From contig SJOL01005766.1 of NCBI GenBank assembly GCA_004794785.1, forward strand, positions 205,403 to 269,402: a DNA stretch of 64,000 bases, read 5' to 3'. Below the pieces are notes generated by a model. It ran no database searches, was not told where the DNA came from, and was given only the letters and a program-made list of their open reading frames with translations. This DNA is from Opisthorchis felineus. Its lineage: Eukaryota > Platyhelminthes > Trematoda > Opisthorchiida > Opisthorchiidae. The position numbers and the translations under genes are program-made. This document shows positions 50,801 to 56,964 of this stretch, one piece after another; the first letter of the stretch is position 1; every line of letters starts with the position of its first letter.

Positions 50801-53800
50801 TTGTGTCTGCAGTAACAACAGCCACGCTACGTTCGTAACGTCTGCTTTGGAGACATTCGTATACATCAAGCTGTCACCACTTGCCTTACCCCAGATGATT
50901 CATCACCGATATTGAATACATCGCAACGTTAAACTCACTATTATTCGTTACTGACGTAATCGTCCCGTTTCTAATTTGTCGGTCAGGTCCATTAGCTAGG
51001 TGTTATCGGACTTTCGGCTTTGCCATTGTCTTGATGAATTATTTTTAAATGTTGTCTCCAGGGATCTTCTGAGAAAATTCGGCAACTTGATAGTTTTCGT
51101 GATTTTCAAAAGTTCCCAAAAGGCGTAAGGACATTCTTTTTAATTCTGCGAAGAGATTTGAAACTTTCCAGTGGAGATTTTGTCCTGTAAGAAAAGTCTG
51201 TATGTAGCGAAAGGTCTAGAAGCGTTGAAAAGTTGTTTTATGCTTATTGGAAAGCATTAGCCGTTGGAGTTTCGCGAATTTCTTGGGAGATTCGAATTCA
51301 CGAAATCTCAGTAAGCAGTTGAAGGCTAAACCCTTCTGCCATGACCCTCGTACTTGAACGGGATTTGTTGGCATTCACTTTTTAATCAGTGGATTCCCTT
51401 CGCCTGTTCTAGTTCTGGCTAGCTCCTTGAGTGACGACTTGTTAGCTGGAAAGCTCATTTTTGCGAGTTAATCACACTAGTGACCAGCTGCTTGTGGCAT
51501 AACGGCTGAAGCTGCGCGTTCAGATTTCTCTGGAGGTTCGTGAGATTCGTATTTCTGATGGTTCCCAGTGAGAATGAAACAGATGTAAAGCGGTTTATGA
51601 TAGAGCAATTTCAATTCGGAAACTTGCCACTTTCTTGAGTTCGTCGCAGCTTTTCGTTTATCACCAAATTTCAGCCAGAACCTTTTTTGTTAACTGCGAA
51701 GTAAACGCAGCCGCGGTCTATAGCCTGCCTTCTCTGAGTTTATTTCAACCCACATTATTATCATTACACGCCAGATGCTAACCAAGGGCTCCTGAAAAGT
51801 GCATGCTCCTTGCAGACAGTCGGTTTTTTCTCAGTCAAACAGTTGCAAGCTCTCTGCTGTCCATACACACACAGGATGCCTTCGAATTCGTTGTGGACCA
51901 GAATACACTTGGCGCAGCAACAGATGCTCTTCGTCAATTTCTCGAGGGCTACTGGGCAGCTACACATCCAATCTCAGAACAGTCCAAAGCAGAACGTATC
52001 TTGGGCGCGGACCCAATTGAACCGGATTCCGACCGTCCACTGGTACCGATGACTCCAGGCCATCCTGGGCTTAGCGTGGTGACCAAGGTGAGTGCGGATC
52101 ACATACATGAGACATTTAGACTTACGGTTGATTTATACTGTTTTCACTGCCGATCCATGCTTCCAGCTTTCTACGACTATCACAAACAGGACACGCAACC
52201 CGCAACACAATTACACGTTAGTATAGTTCGTTTGCTCACAAGAGCCCTAGTCGTTATCTCACCATACATATACTTAGCTATTAAAGATTTTTTTATTCAT
52301 TAAAATTGGTGTCATCCTTCATGCATTCCACCCTTACACAGAGCCGTATTTTGGGAACCAAAAACTTTAGACAGTTCAATTTGAGACGCCTTGAGTCCAC
52401 TGTTTACTATCCGTTTTGACGTTTGCATTCCGCCTGTTTCCCTTCAGTCGGCTCTGGACGCAGGGTTTACCAGCCAGGAGGTTAGTGCTTTGACTGGTGC
52501 TCGTGCAGCCGGCTGGGCCACAGAATCCGGTATACCAGCGGAGAACGAACTCGGGCTCACCGGTGCTCGATATGGTGGAAGTTTCGGAGGAGATGCTCAT
52601 GGGATGGGGCGTGGAGTACAAGGCAGTAAGGGAGCGGAAGGTGACGTAGAAGAGTACGGGCATCAGTCATTAGGCGAAGGAGATATGGAGGGGGCGCAAA
52701 CCTACGACGATTCGCCGCACTATGGATCACGTTCTCTTAATAAACAGAACCGGCTCCAGGTTGGAGCCGCCCACGCGGCTGCCGTGGCTGCAATGACAGC
52801 TGGGTTGGTACCAAAAGGACATAATGATCAGTCTTCAACGCAGACTCACCATGAGAAGCGTTTTACGGAGACCTCGGATCGTGAAGCTCATTGGAACTCG
52901 GGTAACAGAAGTGGTCCTGGGCTTGCGATGGGTCTAGCCAGCGGTGTTGCGGCCACGATAAATGCTGCACTGTTCCAGGGAACTGGAATCCGGCACAATG
53001 GTCCGCTAGCAAAGAATCCCACGCCATCACCAACAGTTGCTGCGGCTGCTGCAGCCGCTGCAGTCAGACCGCCTCCTTTAAAAGATCTGGGTATTCACCA
53101 GGTGGAGTTTGCTGACGGTACACACGGTAAGTTTGTTTCTCACCAAAGCCACTGTAACACCGCAAACAAAATATCGGCCCATTTCCGGTCACATAATGCT
53201 CGGTATGCTAAGATGTTCACCGAACCATATTTCAAACTCCTAACACAGTCTTGATCAGTAGAGTGTGTTGATGAACCATAAAGTGTTGGATAACTTGAAG
53301 CTGACCTTTTGTGGTAATCTGGCTAGATGTACTCTGGACGATTCAAAGACAGCTTTCCGAGCGTTTCTTTAAGTTACGCATTCTTTATTCAGGTAGGAAA
53401 GTATACACCTTGGACGACAGTAAATGTGATGGTGATGCTCCAGTGGATTCTGCACTGGGTTTGTAAAGTTTGTTCTGTTAGTAAACATGATCCCAGCAGT
53501 TTGGAGCACAGTGGTCTAGCGCTGAAGGTCGATCTAATATTGCAGTTTCGACAGCTTTTCTCTGACTTTATAAAAACCAAACTTTCAACTGCGTACATAA
53601 ATACCAAGTAAAATATGACCAAACATTAGAAAACAACGCTGTCTAATTGATTACTTATCGTTGCTGTGTCCTTGCTGGTTCCCGGCTACGTGCTTCGGGT
53701 TTTAACCTTATGTTTTTATGAAGAACTATGCTCCTCCAGAAACGCACAACCACTCGAGGTCGTCTGACCAGTTTGGTAGACCAGAATGATTCGTTGCCTG

Positions 53801-56800
53801 ACGTTTTGTTAAATGGCTTCAGCCTACTGATCATGGAAGCATGTTCATATTGACCAGGTTGCACAATTAGCAAATATGAACTGAGTGAGACTTTTTGCCT
53901 CTGGTGACCTGAGTCTGTTGAGAACACCGGATCAGCAGTGCTGACGTAAGTCAGATGGTTTTCGGAAGAAGTAACTCATTCAGGATAGATGGAATGATCA
54001 CATCCATAGGTTGTGCTGGCTTCACCACGTGCTCCGAATGCCAATCGACCGACTTCCTCGAAGGGTTCTTTTTGCACAAACACGCGAAGGGTGGAAATGA
54101 GCCAAAGGAGGTCAAACAACCACTTGACAGTGAAGTGTGAAAGCCACGCTGGTCATTGCCATCTTCCTGACTAGGGACCCCGAGACGGGGCACATCAATG
54201 GTTAGAGACATTGTCCGACATGGCGCAGTCGCTCCCTAAATGGCGCTGGTGCATCCCAGTTGCCCCTTCCTAGTATCCCCACCTAAAAGTCCACTGACAA
54301 CCCTGTATTTATGCATCAATTATATCAGCTCCCGCCTCCAATGCGCAGCTACCTACCCTACTTCCCCAAAATCATCGGTGAACGAAACTGTGGCAGCTAT
54401 AACCACTGTACGACAAGTACGCGGTTCTTACAGCGGATGATGATGATGATGACTGTTCAGTTCTTTCTGTTCGGCGGCACATAATCAGATTATTCAATGC
54501 CAGTAGTAATCAACCGGCCTTATAATTACCGAGAAGTGCAATTAGAATTTTAACTCGATGACGATACCGGAAAGTTTATCCACGCCCGCCAGATGATACC
54601 ACTCTTGGTCGGTCACCCTAATCCTTATCTAGGCGTTTCAGGCTGCCGTTCTGTGATTGTCAGCCCAAGGCTGTCGGTAAAATGATCACACAACCGATCC
54701 CGTTTATGACGGATACTCAGATTTTCAAAGAGCTTCAGTGTACGGAGAATCCGAAATATCGGGCACCAGCTAAATTCCATGACCTCTAAAAGGTGGGAAT
54801 AGTTGCAATTATCCTGTTGATTCAGTAAAACAATTAAAAGAGGTCAGAAAGATTAAAAGTGTTTCCAACCCTACCACATGTGACGTGGCCCCCGAACATG
54901 CACTGCTATTGGCCTAGCTTCCGGATTATTCTGACATTTCGTAGGATCAGACTAGTTGACACACAATGCATTGGCAGAATAGCAAAATTTTGAACCCCCT
55001 CTAAATGAACCGGAGAGAAGAAGTAATACCTCTGAACTTTTTTTTCAAAGTACGGTAGTTCCTCTGTAGGGAATTCCTTCACCTTCCAAGTGAAAGTGTT
55101 GTAAAAAAAATAGGCCATTAGGCTTTCTCTCTTTTGAGTAGTACCGCCTCTGAAGCAACCTGTCCATGCTGAGTTTTCACCGAATTTTATGAACAGGGTA
55201 ATACTTCGTAAGATACGCGGTGAATTTATTGTCTGATTGGTTGTCTATCCCCAAGGTAGTACTTGTACAAACTCAACGTTCGTTTATTCGTAGTCAGCGA
55301 ATGTCAGTCAGACTTAAGGACATTAGTTGTCCTTTACTACTCATAGCGATTGTTTGGCCGAAAACGTTCGATTGCATGGTAGTTAGAGATGTTGGATAGA
55401 TCTCGATGGTTATGCCGGTGCAGGAGTACACGACTTTGTCTCGGAAAATACAAACGTCCTTGTAAATTGAGAGTCTTTTACAGAAAGATTCGTCAGATTG
55501 AGGCTTCTTGTGTGCAGGCATTGAGGTTACCAACACTCAATCAACCAGTCAGTCAGTTCATCAGCCATAAACTGCGTACCATAGGCACATTCGTTCCAGC
55601 TGCTACAGTTTCGATCACCGGAAAATGTGAGAGTGTGGGACATACGGCCAAGCCTTAGAGGCAATGACATGTTTGGTTAGTTCGGGGTAGCTTTGATGCA
55701 CGTGCGTCACCAGCTGCGCCATTGGGCCATTTCTGCCAGTGCCACTAACCATGGGTGAGTTGAGTCCCGGGATCCCTATCCAGGCACGTGGCAGCTGTCG
55801 ACCCGACTCAGTTTACTGGTTAGTGTTTTCATAATTCGTTGCGGATCATACACGGTCCCCCTCTCGGTTGCTTGCACTCAGTAAAGGGCTGGGCCAGAGC
55901 CGTGAGAGGTAGACGGTCTTCTGGCATGTGGAGCACATGTTCTAATCAGAGTAACCTATGAAGCGTGGGTAATTCATCTATCGCGGGAGACTTCTTTCTT
56001 CCCAGCACCATCTGGCATACCTCAACATTGCTAATCCGATGTTCCCACCAGACCCTACCAACGCTTCGGAGACAACGATACAGGTAAATGTGTATACTTC
56101 ATAGCGTTTCATTAGGTGCACTCCTAGTTATCCAGCAAACACGAGAACACAACTATCAATGGGAATGCCAAAGCGTAAACTAGGCTTCCGGTAATCCTAA
56201 AACAAAAAACGCTGCTCTACAATGTACCTATTTGCGCACTGGAGTTGCCGGTGATCAATCTCCCATCACTTTGTTATGCTTAGCTTTGTTTGATTCTTCT
56301 GGTCAGCAGATTTCCAATTTTTTATTATATTGTGTAACGTATTTTTGAGCGCTGGTTTGTGGTCTTTCGCCTACCACGTTATTGGCTATGAAGGAAGTCG
56401 GTATTGAAGGCAAGCCTATCATCAAGGTTTACTACTGTTGTACTTGGTCTCAGCTTTGTTTTACTCAGAAAGAGTGGAGATCTCAACAAACCTGAGACAG
56501 TACGGGGTAAGATTTTGTACCCGTAGCTTTAATTTGATTTACTTACTTTTCATTGTTCATTCAACCTTGTAGTCTACCAGAGTCGGTCTGCTCGTCAGGC
56601 GAAACAACGAGAAGCCGAGTTGGAACGTGTACGTCGCGAAGCAGAGGCCAAAGTCCGTGCCCTTCAATCCACTGTGGGCGGTAGGCGGAGACGTAAGGTA
56701 CGAGACCGCAAAATGCACGATGGCGATATGGTGACGGGTGGTGAGTGGAATGCCAGGAACGGTGACGGGTCTTCCCTCGAACGTCCTGCACTGGTAACCA

Positions 56801-56964
56801 TGGATGGTACACAGAGATATGGTGTTGCCCCATCGAGGCCAACAGTACGTATTGGTGAGGAATATGATGCCTATGACCCAGAATATTTCGTTCCCGGTGG
56901 AAATTATCCAGGTACCGGTCCGACAGTACAGGGTATGTCACGTGCCTGTCCGCCGGACGATTAG
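23595..56964 (+). CDS. voltage-gated calcium channel beta subunit (Cav-beta, variant type), gene model
   Basis: Cav-beta is a cytoplasmic MAGUK-like protein that binds the alpha1 pore subunit, brings it to the membrane and tunes gating. The exons are 23595-23801 (or 31093-31264), 35172-35282, 36558-36864, 41975-42026, 42150-42226, 42429-42577, 44874-45013, 46581-46699, 47224-47471, 51875-52087, 52448-53126 and 56573-56964. All phases agree and the model encodes 897 residues. The order is basic N-terminus (1-69), charged helix (70-106), SH3 (107-209), variable HOOK (209-301), GK-like domain (302 to about 530) and a long C-terminal tail. The tail is longer than in mammals. The beta-interaction segment lacks the usual Ser/Thr positions, as in flatworm variant betas. 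The SH3-to-stop part is firm; the first exon is provisional. Confidence 0.88.
24412..24570 (-). mobile_element. tRNA-derived SINE copy, reverse orientation
   Basis: The reverse complement shows the SINE order: ctgatcggaaggcccatcg (tRNA-like part), an aactctgacctctcaattg segment, then cttggcaacctgg and a cgtgcttcttgtgagtagcatg segment. It is more diverged than the copies at 15908 and 16621. Confidence 0.65.
25340..25386 (-). ncRNA. hammerhead ribozyme remnant (left arm)
   Basis: On the minus strand the core CTGATGA is kept, followed by gttgcaagaagggt, GAAA, CCGGTC and gcgggctg. Core nucleotides are present, but stem II no longer pairs well (GUU against GGU) and stem I has an A/C mismatch. It is probably weak or inactive. 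Confidence 0.6.
25513..25562 (+). ncRNA. hammerhead ribozyme remnant (right arm)
   Basis: The order is tgcctat, CTGATGA, gccccaagaagcgc, GAAA, TCGGTC, ttgtg. The core boxes are intact, but stem II has one changed base, stem III is TCGG instead of CCGG, and the 3' strand of stem I has drifted. Activity is doubtful. Confidence 0.6.
25675..25785 (+). repeat. internal fragment of the hammerhead repeat
   Basis: It shares with the 25390-25480 interior the words atcataaa(c/t)gagag, attcagctg, gtcgaaaccaaatt and gtgtgcaaatgagagta. It lacks the ribozyme part. Confidence 0.65.
27299..27527 (+). mobile_element. hammerhead repeat, single right-hand unit
   Basis: The unit runs from aatcacaaacgagggattct through gtgtatttgtcgaaatcagt and ctcaagtagaacctcaggtt to the ribozyme and its 3' end ttttcagcaactttgtg. 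There is no opposing left arm, so it represents the basic unit: body, then hammerhead, then a short 3' end. Confidence 0.7.
27441..27494 (+). ncRNA. type I hammerhead ribozyme
   Basis: The order is cacctgc, CTGATGA, stem II (gcc...ggc), GAAA, CCGGTC, gtgggctg. Stem I forms between cctgc and gtggg, with two wobble pairs. Cleavage would fall after the GGUC. Stem III is only ACC/GGU with no loop, the form known from hammerheads that act as dimers in some retroelement-borne examples. All conserved core nucleotides are present. Confidence 0.75.
28830..29170 (+). repeat. dispersed repeat R4, copy A
   Basis: It shares the order cagagtttcgttcaccga(g) ... atagccac ... gactgagtttactagtaagt ... ccctgggtcgtc with copies at 40690-41110 and 55600-55870 and, inverted, at 53990-54440. 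The element type is not recognised. Confidence 0.55.
31093..31264 (+). CDS. candidate alternative first coding exon 1b of Cav-beta
   Basis: An ATG opens [18 protein letters not shown] and continues to EARQFLQ. A donor A|GTATGC follows, giving phase 1. To stay in frame it would use the acceptor TAG|TT at 35122 instead of CAG|AGT at 35172, adding a segment that reads [16 protein letters not shown] before exon 2. The peptide is acidic and serine-rich, unlike exon 1a. Alternative N-termini are a known feature of Cav-beta genes. No homology is visible, so this is a structural inference only. Confidence 0.4.
35172..35282 (+). CDS. Cav-beta exon 2: charged helix before SH3
   Basis: The 37 codons encode [20 protein letters not shown] and then [17 protein letters not shown], ending at AAG|GTATGT in phase 0. 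Mammalian Cav-betas have a serine-rich segment followed by a DREAVRREAERQA-type helix just before SH3; the position, charge pattern and final Lys match. The acceptor could also be 35122 (extra 50 nt) if exon 1b is used. The helix packs against SH3 in known structures. Confidence 0.8.
36095..36245 (-). mobile_element. tRNA-derived SINE copy, reverse orientation
   Basis: Its words, in order, are caaatccaacctctgcatct, tgcttgagcaacctggcggt and cgtgcttttttccgg on the minus strand. It lies about 310 bp before the SH3 exon, in the intron. Confidence 0.65.
36558..36864 (+). CDS. Cav-beta exon 3: SH3 domain
   Basis: After the acceptor AAAG|TAC the frame reads [20 protein letters not shown], then [16 protein letters not shown] and [20 protein letters not shown]. 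These are the SH3 landmarks of Cav-beta ([32 protein letters not shown]). Almost every hallmark residue is kept. The exon ends AAGTCTT|GTAAGT in phase 1. Cav-beta SH3 does not bind PxxP in the classic way but contacts GK within the molecule to organise alpha1 binding. Confidence 0.97.
37919..37927. repeat. left target-site duplication of the Merlin element
   Basis: tggcgctgt lies directly before the left terminal inverted repeat and recurs after the right one at 39087-39095. Confidence 0.85.
37928..39086 (-). mobile_element. Merlin-type DNA transposon, near complete
   Basis: Terminal inverted repeats of about 25 bp bound the element: gatcttttccagataagccc (from 37929) against, in reverse complement, gatcttttccggataagccc (39086 leftwards), both continuing cgcca. 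A 9-bp direct repeat flanks it. The interior encodes a minus-strand transposase of the IS1595/IS1016-related Merlin superfamily. Merlin elements make 8-9 bp duplications, which fits. At 1159 bp the copy is essentially full-length but carries a frameshift. Confidence 0.9.
38021..38895 (-). pseudogene. Merlin transposase, one frameshift
   Basis: The first frame (38895 to about 38455) has a cysteine/histidine cluster (LCNSGHQ ... [10 protein letters not shown]), likely a zinc-binding head, then a helix-turn-helix-like [15 protein letters not shown] and the first catalytic Asp in [19 protein letters not shown]. The second frame (38398-38021) holds [14 protein letters not shown], the second Asp in [12 protein letters not shown], and TQTIESLW with the Glu/His end motif. 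This DDE-type layout is that of the DDE_Tnp_IS1595 family. Near 38455 one base seems to be missing, so the frames separate and the copy cannot make transposase. It is related to Merlin elements described in schistosomes. Confidence 0.9.
39087..39095. repeat. right target-site duplication of the Merlin element
   Basis: tggcgctgt is an exact copy of 37919-37927, immediately outside the right terminal inverted repeat. Confidence 0.85.
39241..39263 (+). repeat. 23-bp left terminus of the hammerhead element
   Basis: atacactactcacaaggttg plus ctg matches the extreme left end of the element at 45652 with one change. After this the sequence is unrelated, so the copy is cut just inside its end. Confidence 0.6.
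39893..40055 (-). mobile_element. tRNA-derived SINE copy, reverse orientation
   Basis: On the minus strand: cttgggcaacctggcactac, an agctctcgtactacttccgg segment, atggcatggcata and a cagctgaat-like end. The tRNA-like head is eroded. Confidence 0.6.
40408..40500 (+). repeat. internal fragment of the hammerhead repeat
   Basis: It matches the body of the repeat (aatcatcattaactagagaa, ggttcca, catcaaaaccaaatt, gcaattgagtgtat). No ribozyme is left. Confidence 0.55.
40690..41110 (+). repeat. dispersed repeat R4, copy B
   Basis: It is very close to the inverted copy at 53990-54440: both contain aagaaccgcgtacttgtcgt, ccacagtttcgttcaccgat followed by gatttt, and ggtaggtagctgcgcattgg. This pair is much younger than copies A and C. 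Confidence 0.75.
41975..42026 (+). CDS. Cav-beta exon 4: HOOK segment
   Basis: A strong acceptor (tctttcaactttccag) opens a 52-nt exon encoding [16 protein letters not shown], with a GA|GTAAGT donor. It takes phase 1 from exon 3 and leaves phase 2 for exon 5, so it restores the frame. The HOOK between SH3 and GK is unconserved in sequence and rich in splice variation in all Cav-betas; in other animals it governs inactivation. The Arg/Ser-rich content fits a phosphorylatable linker. Confidence 0.8.
42150..42226 (+). CDS. Cav-beta exon 5: HOOK segment
   Basis: Acceptor gtatttcag, 77 nt, encodes [20 protein letters not shown] and then IDFGP, donor G|GTACGT. It enters in phase 2 and leaves in phase 1, which fits both neighbours. 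There is no domain; it belongs to the disordered HOOK. Confidence 0.82.
42429..42577 (+). CDS. Cav-beta exon 6: HOOK end, acidic then basic
   Basis: After acceptor ttcaatttgtag the 149-nt exon encodes [20 protein letters not shown], a small-residue stretch and the basic end [12 protein letters not shown]. It enters in phase 1 and leaves in phase 0 at AAG|GTACAA, joining in frame to the start of the GK domain. Mammalian genes also have a Lys-rich end of HOOK just before the VPPYDVVPSMRP motif. The acidic-then-basic split is worth noting, since HOOK charge affects membrane binding in mammalian betas. Confidence 0.88.
44340..44485 (+). mobile_element. hammerhead element, left half
   Basis: It starts gtacactacttataagcttg and continues into the ribozyme arm and gttaaccttatgttccactt, matching the left half of 45652-45972. 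It breaks off after gaacccaaag, where the other copy goes on. Confidence 0.75.
44375..44420 (-). ncRNA. type I hammerhead ribozyme
   Basis: On the minus strand: gtctac, CTGATGA, gccccaagaagggc, GAAA, CCGGTC, gcgggctg. Stem II (GCCC/GGGC) is perfect and the core is intact. Stem I (gtctac/gcgggc) has one A/C mismatch and two wobbles. The predicted cleavage lies after GGUC. Stem III is the minimal ACC/GGU type. Confidence 0.8.
44874..45013 (+). CDS. Cav-beta exon 7: start of GK-like domain
   Basis: From acceptor aaaatgcag the exon encodes [20 protein letters not shown], then [18 protein letters not shown] and AMKKHFDG. These match the mammalian [37 protein letters not shown] segment nearly residue for residue. 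The degenerate P-loop [10 protein letters not shown] marks the inactive guanylate kinase fold of Cav-beta. DMMQKAIFD contributes to the groove that holds the alpha1 interaction helix. It ends in phase 2 at AG|GTGAGC. Confidence 0.98.
45686..45734 (-). ncRNA. type I hammerhead ribozyme (best copy)
   Basis: On the minus strand: ggcctac, CTGATGA, gccccaagaagggc, GAAA, CCGGTC, gtgggctg. Stem I pairs gcctac with gtgggc through six positions (one U-G wobble). Stem II is GCCC/GGGC with loop caagaa. The core boxes CUGAUGA and GAAA and the GUC cleavage triplet are intact. Stem III consists only of ACC/GGU. This is the cleanest hammerhead in the window and is predicted to be competent, probably as a dimer. 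Confidence 0.88.
45891..45940 (+). ncRNA. type I hammerhead ribozyme (right arm)
   Basis: The order is gcgcctac, CTGATGA, tccccaagaagggc, GAAA, CCGGTC, gtgggctg. Stem I is complete (gcctac/gtgggc). The only defect is the first base of stem II, T instead of G, which breaks the closing pair next to the core. Activity may be lower than that of the left-arm copy. Confidence 0.82.
46581..46699 (+). CDS. Cav-beta exon 8: beta-interaction region, serine-less
   Basis: Acceptor caactttcag, 119 nt, encodes [20 protein letters not shown], then [19 protein letters not shown], ending CTGT|GTAAGC in phase 1. ISLAKR is the conserved core of the beta-interaction domain. In conventional Cav-betas it continues with Ser and later has an ERSNTRSS stretch, which are conserved phosphorylation-type positions. 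Here Val follows AKR and the second stretch is ERGRGRH, so both are gone. This is the feature that defines flatworm variant beta subunits. Confidence 0.95.
47224..47471 (+). CDS. Cav-beta exon 9: GK-like domain core
   Basis: From acceptor cccaataag the exon continues [20 protein letters not shown], then [40 protein letters not shown] and [15 protein letters not shown]. The mammalian pattern [51 protein letters not shown].QCPP is unmistakable. The exon is 248 nt and closes in phase 0 at [18 protein letters not shown] and the following strand form the floor of the alpha1-binding groove. Confidence 0.98.
49911..50090 (+). mobile_element. tRNA-derived SINE copy
   Basis: Box A-like ggctcagtggttagggtgc and box B-like ggctcgaacccgacc are kept. 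The body reads ctgtctagacttggacaacc, tggcagtatc, then cctcgtgcctctttccggta and atgctacagctgaacc. It is the best-preserved copy after the one at 15908. Confidence 0.8.
50102..50960 (-). pseudogene. Penelope-like element reverse transcriptase remnant
   Basis: On the minus strand a frame near 50620-50510 reads [20 protein letters not shown] and then [11 protein letters not shown], followed after a stop by [10 protein letters not shown]. This is the (YVDD)TFV.IK...V..F...LN...P.I.F..E....LPFLD motif of Penelope RTs. Upstream (about 50760-50680) [21 protein letters not shown] resembles F.F....YEQ..G..MGSP. Downstream (50329-50102) [16 protein letters not shown] resembles the P.....S..I.RI stretch after RT. 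Several stops and shifts make it dead. No GIY-YIG domain was seen. Confidence 0.7.
51875..52087 (+). CDS. Cav-beta exon 10: end of GK-like domain
   Basis: Acceptor catacacacacag opens [20 protein letters not shown], then [36 protein letters not shown] and GLSVVTK, donor AAG|GTGAGT, phase 0 on both sides, 213 nt. It corresponds to [31 protein letters not shown] of mammalian betas; YW.ATHP is the signature ending of the GK fold. The rest starts the divergent C-terminal tail. Confidence 0.97.
52448..53126 (+). CDS. Cav-beta exon 11: long Gly/Ala-rich C-terminal tail
   Basis: Acceptor gcctgtttcccttcag, 679 nt, phase 0 in and phase 1 out (CACG|GTAAGT). It encodes about 226 residues: a glycine-rich part ([20 protein letters not shown]), an acidic part, an alanine-rich helix ([17 protein letters not shown]) and a run of eight alanines before [10 protein letters not shown]. 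No named domain is present. Mammalian beta C-termini are also unconserved, but this tail is longer. The poly-Ala codons are mixed (gct/gcg/gca/gcc), so the run is not a recent triplet expansion. Confidence 0.9.
53990..54440 (-). repeat. dispersed repeat R4, inverted copy D
   Basis: It is the reverse complement of 40690-41110 over most of its length, including the atgatgatgatgatgactg end against the atcatcttcatcatcattat start of copy B. The (GAT)-type microsatellite is therefore part of the repeat terminus. Confidence 0.75.
55600..55870 (+). repeat. dispersed repeat R4, copy C
   Basis: It shares ctgctacagtttcgatcacc, gggccatttctgccagtg, atccctatccagg, a gacccgactcagtttactgg segment and a ggtccccctctcgg end with copies A and B. 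It is strongly diverged. Confidence 0.55.
56006..56083 (+). CDS. candidate optional small exon of Cav-beta
   Basis: A strong acceptor (acttctttcttcccag) and donor (CAG|GTAAAT) bound 78 nt that are open in one frame ([20 protein letters not shown], then SETTIQ) with phase 0 on both sides. Exon 11 leaves phase 1, so inclusion of the full 78 nt would break the frame. If the internal acceptor ccaccag at 56051 is used, the 32-nt piece enters in phase 1 and leaves in phase 0. It then fits exon 12 started at 56581 (CAG|AGT). It could thus be an alternative exon or a relic. Confidence 0.35.
56573..56964 (+). CDS. Cav-beta exon 12: C-terminus and stop
   Basis: From acceptor tcaaccttgtag the exon adds [20 protein letters not shown], a charged helix [11 protein letters not shown], a basic cluster [12 protein letters not shown] and the acidic/aromatic end [20 protein letters not shown] before the stop at 56962-56964. 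It takes phase 1 from exon 11. The helix may form a short coiled coil and the basic cluster could bind membrane or act as a nuclear signal; both are inference. A weak donor (CAGG|GTATGT, near 56934) lies close to the end, so a further exon cannot be excluded. Confidence 0.85.

Larger units (their letters stand above)
47472..51874. other. intron 9
   Basis: It holds a SINE (49911) and a Penelope-like RT remnant (about 50102-50960). The stretch 47500-49900 has no recognised element; a minus frame at 48577-48149 (142 residues) has no motif. Confidence 0.55.
53127..56572. other. intron 11
   Basis: It contains an inverted R4 copy (53990-54440), another R4 copy (55600-55870) and a candidate small exon (56006-56083). 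There are short (GAT)n units near 54435. Confidence 0.6.

Noticed and set aside
52376..52663. Minus-strand 95-residue frame
   Set aside because: It is a shadow of Cav-beta exon 11, which has splice sites and phase on the plus strand.
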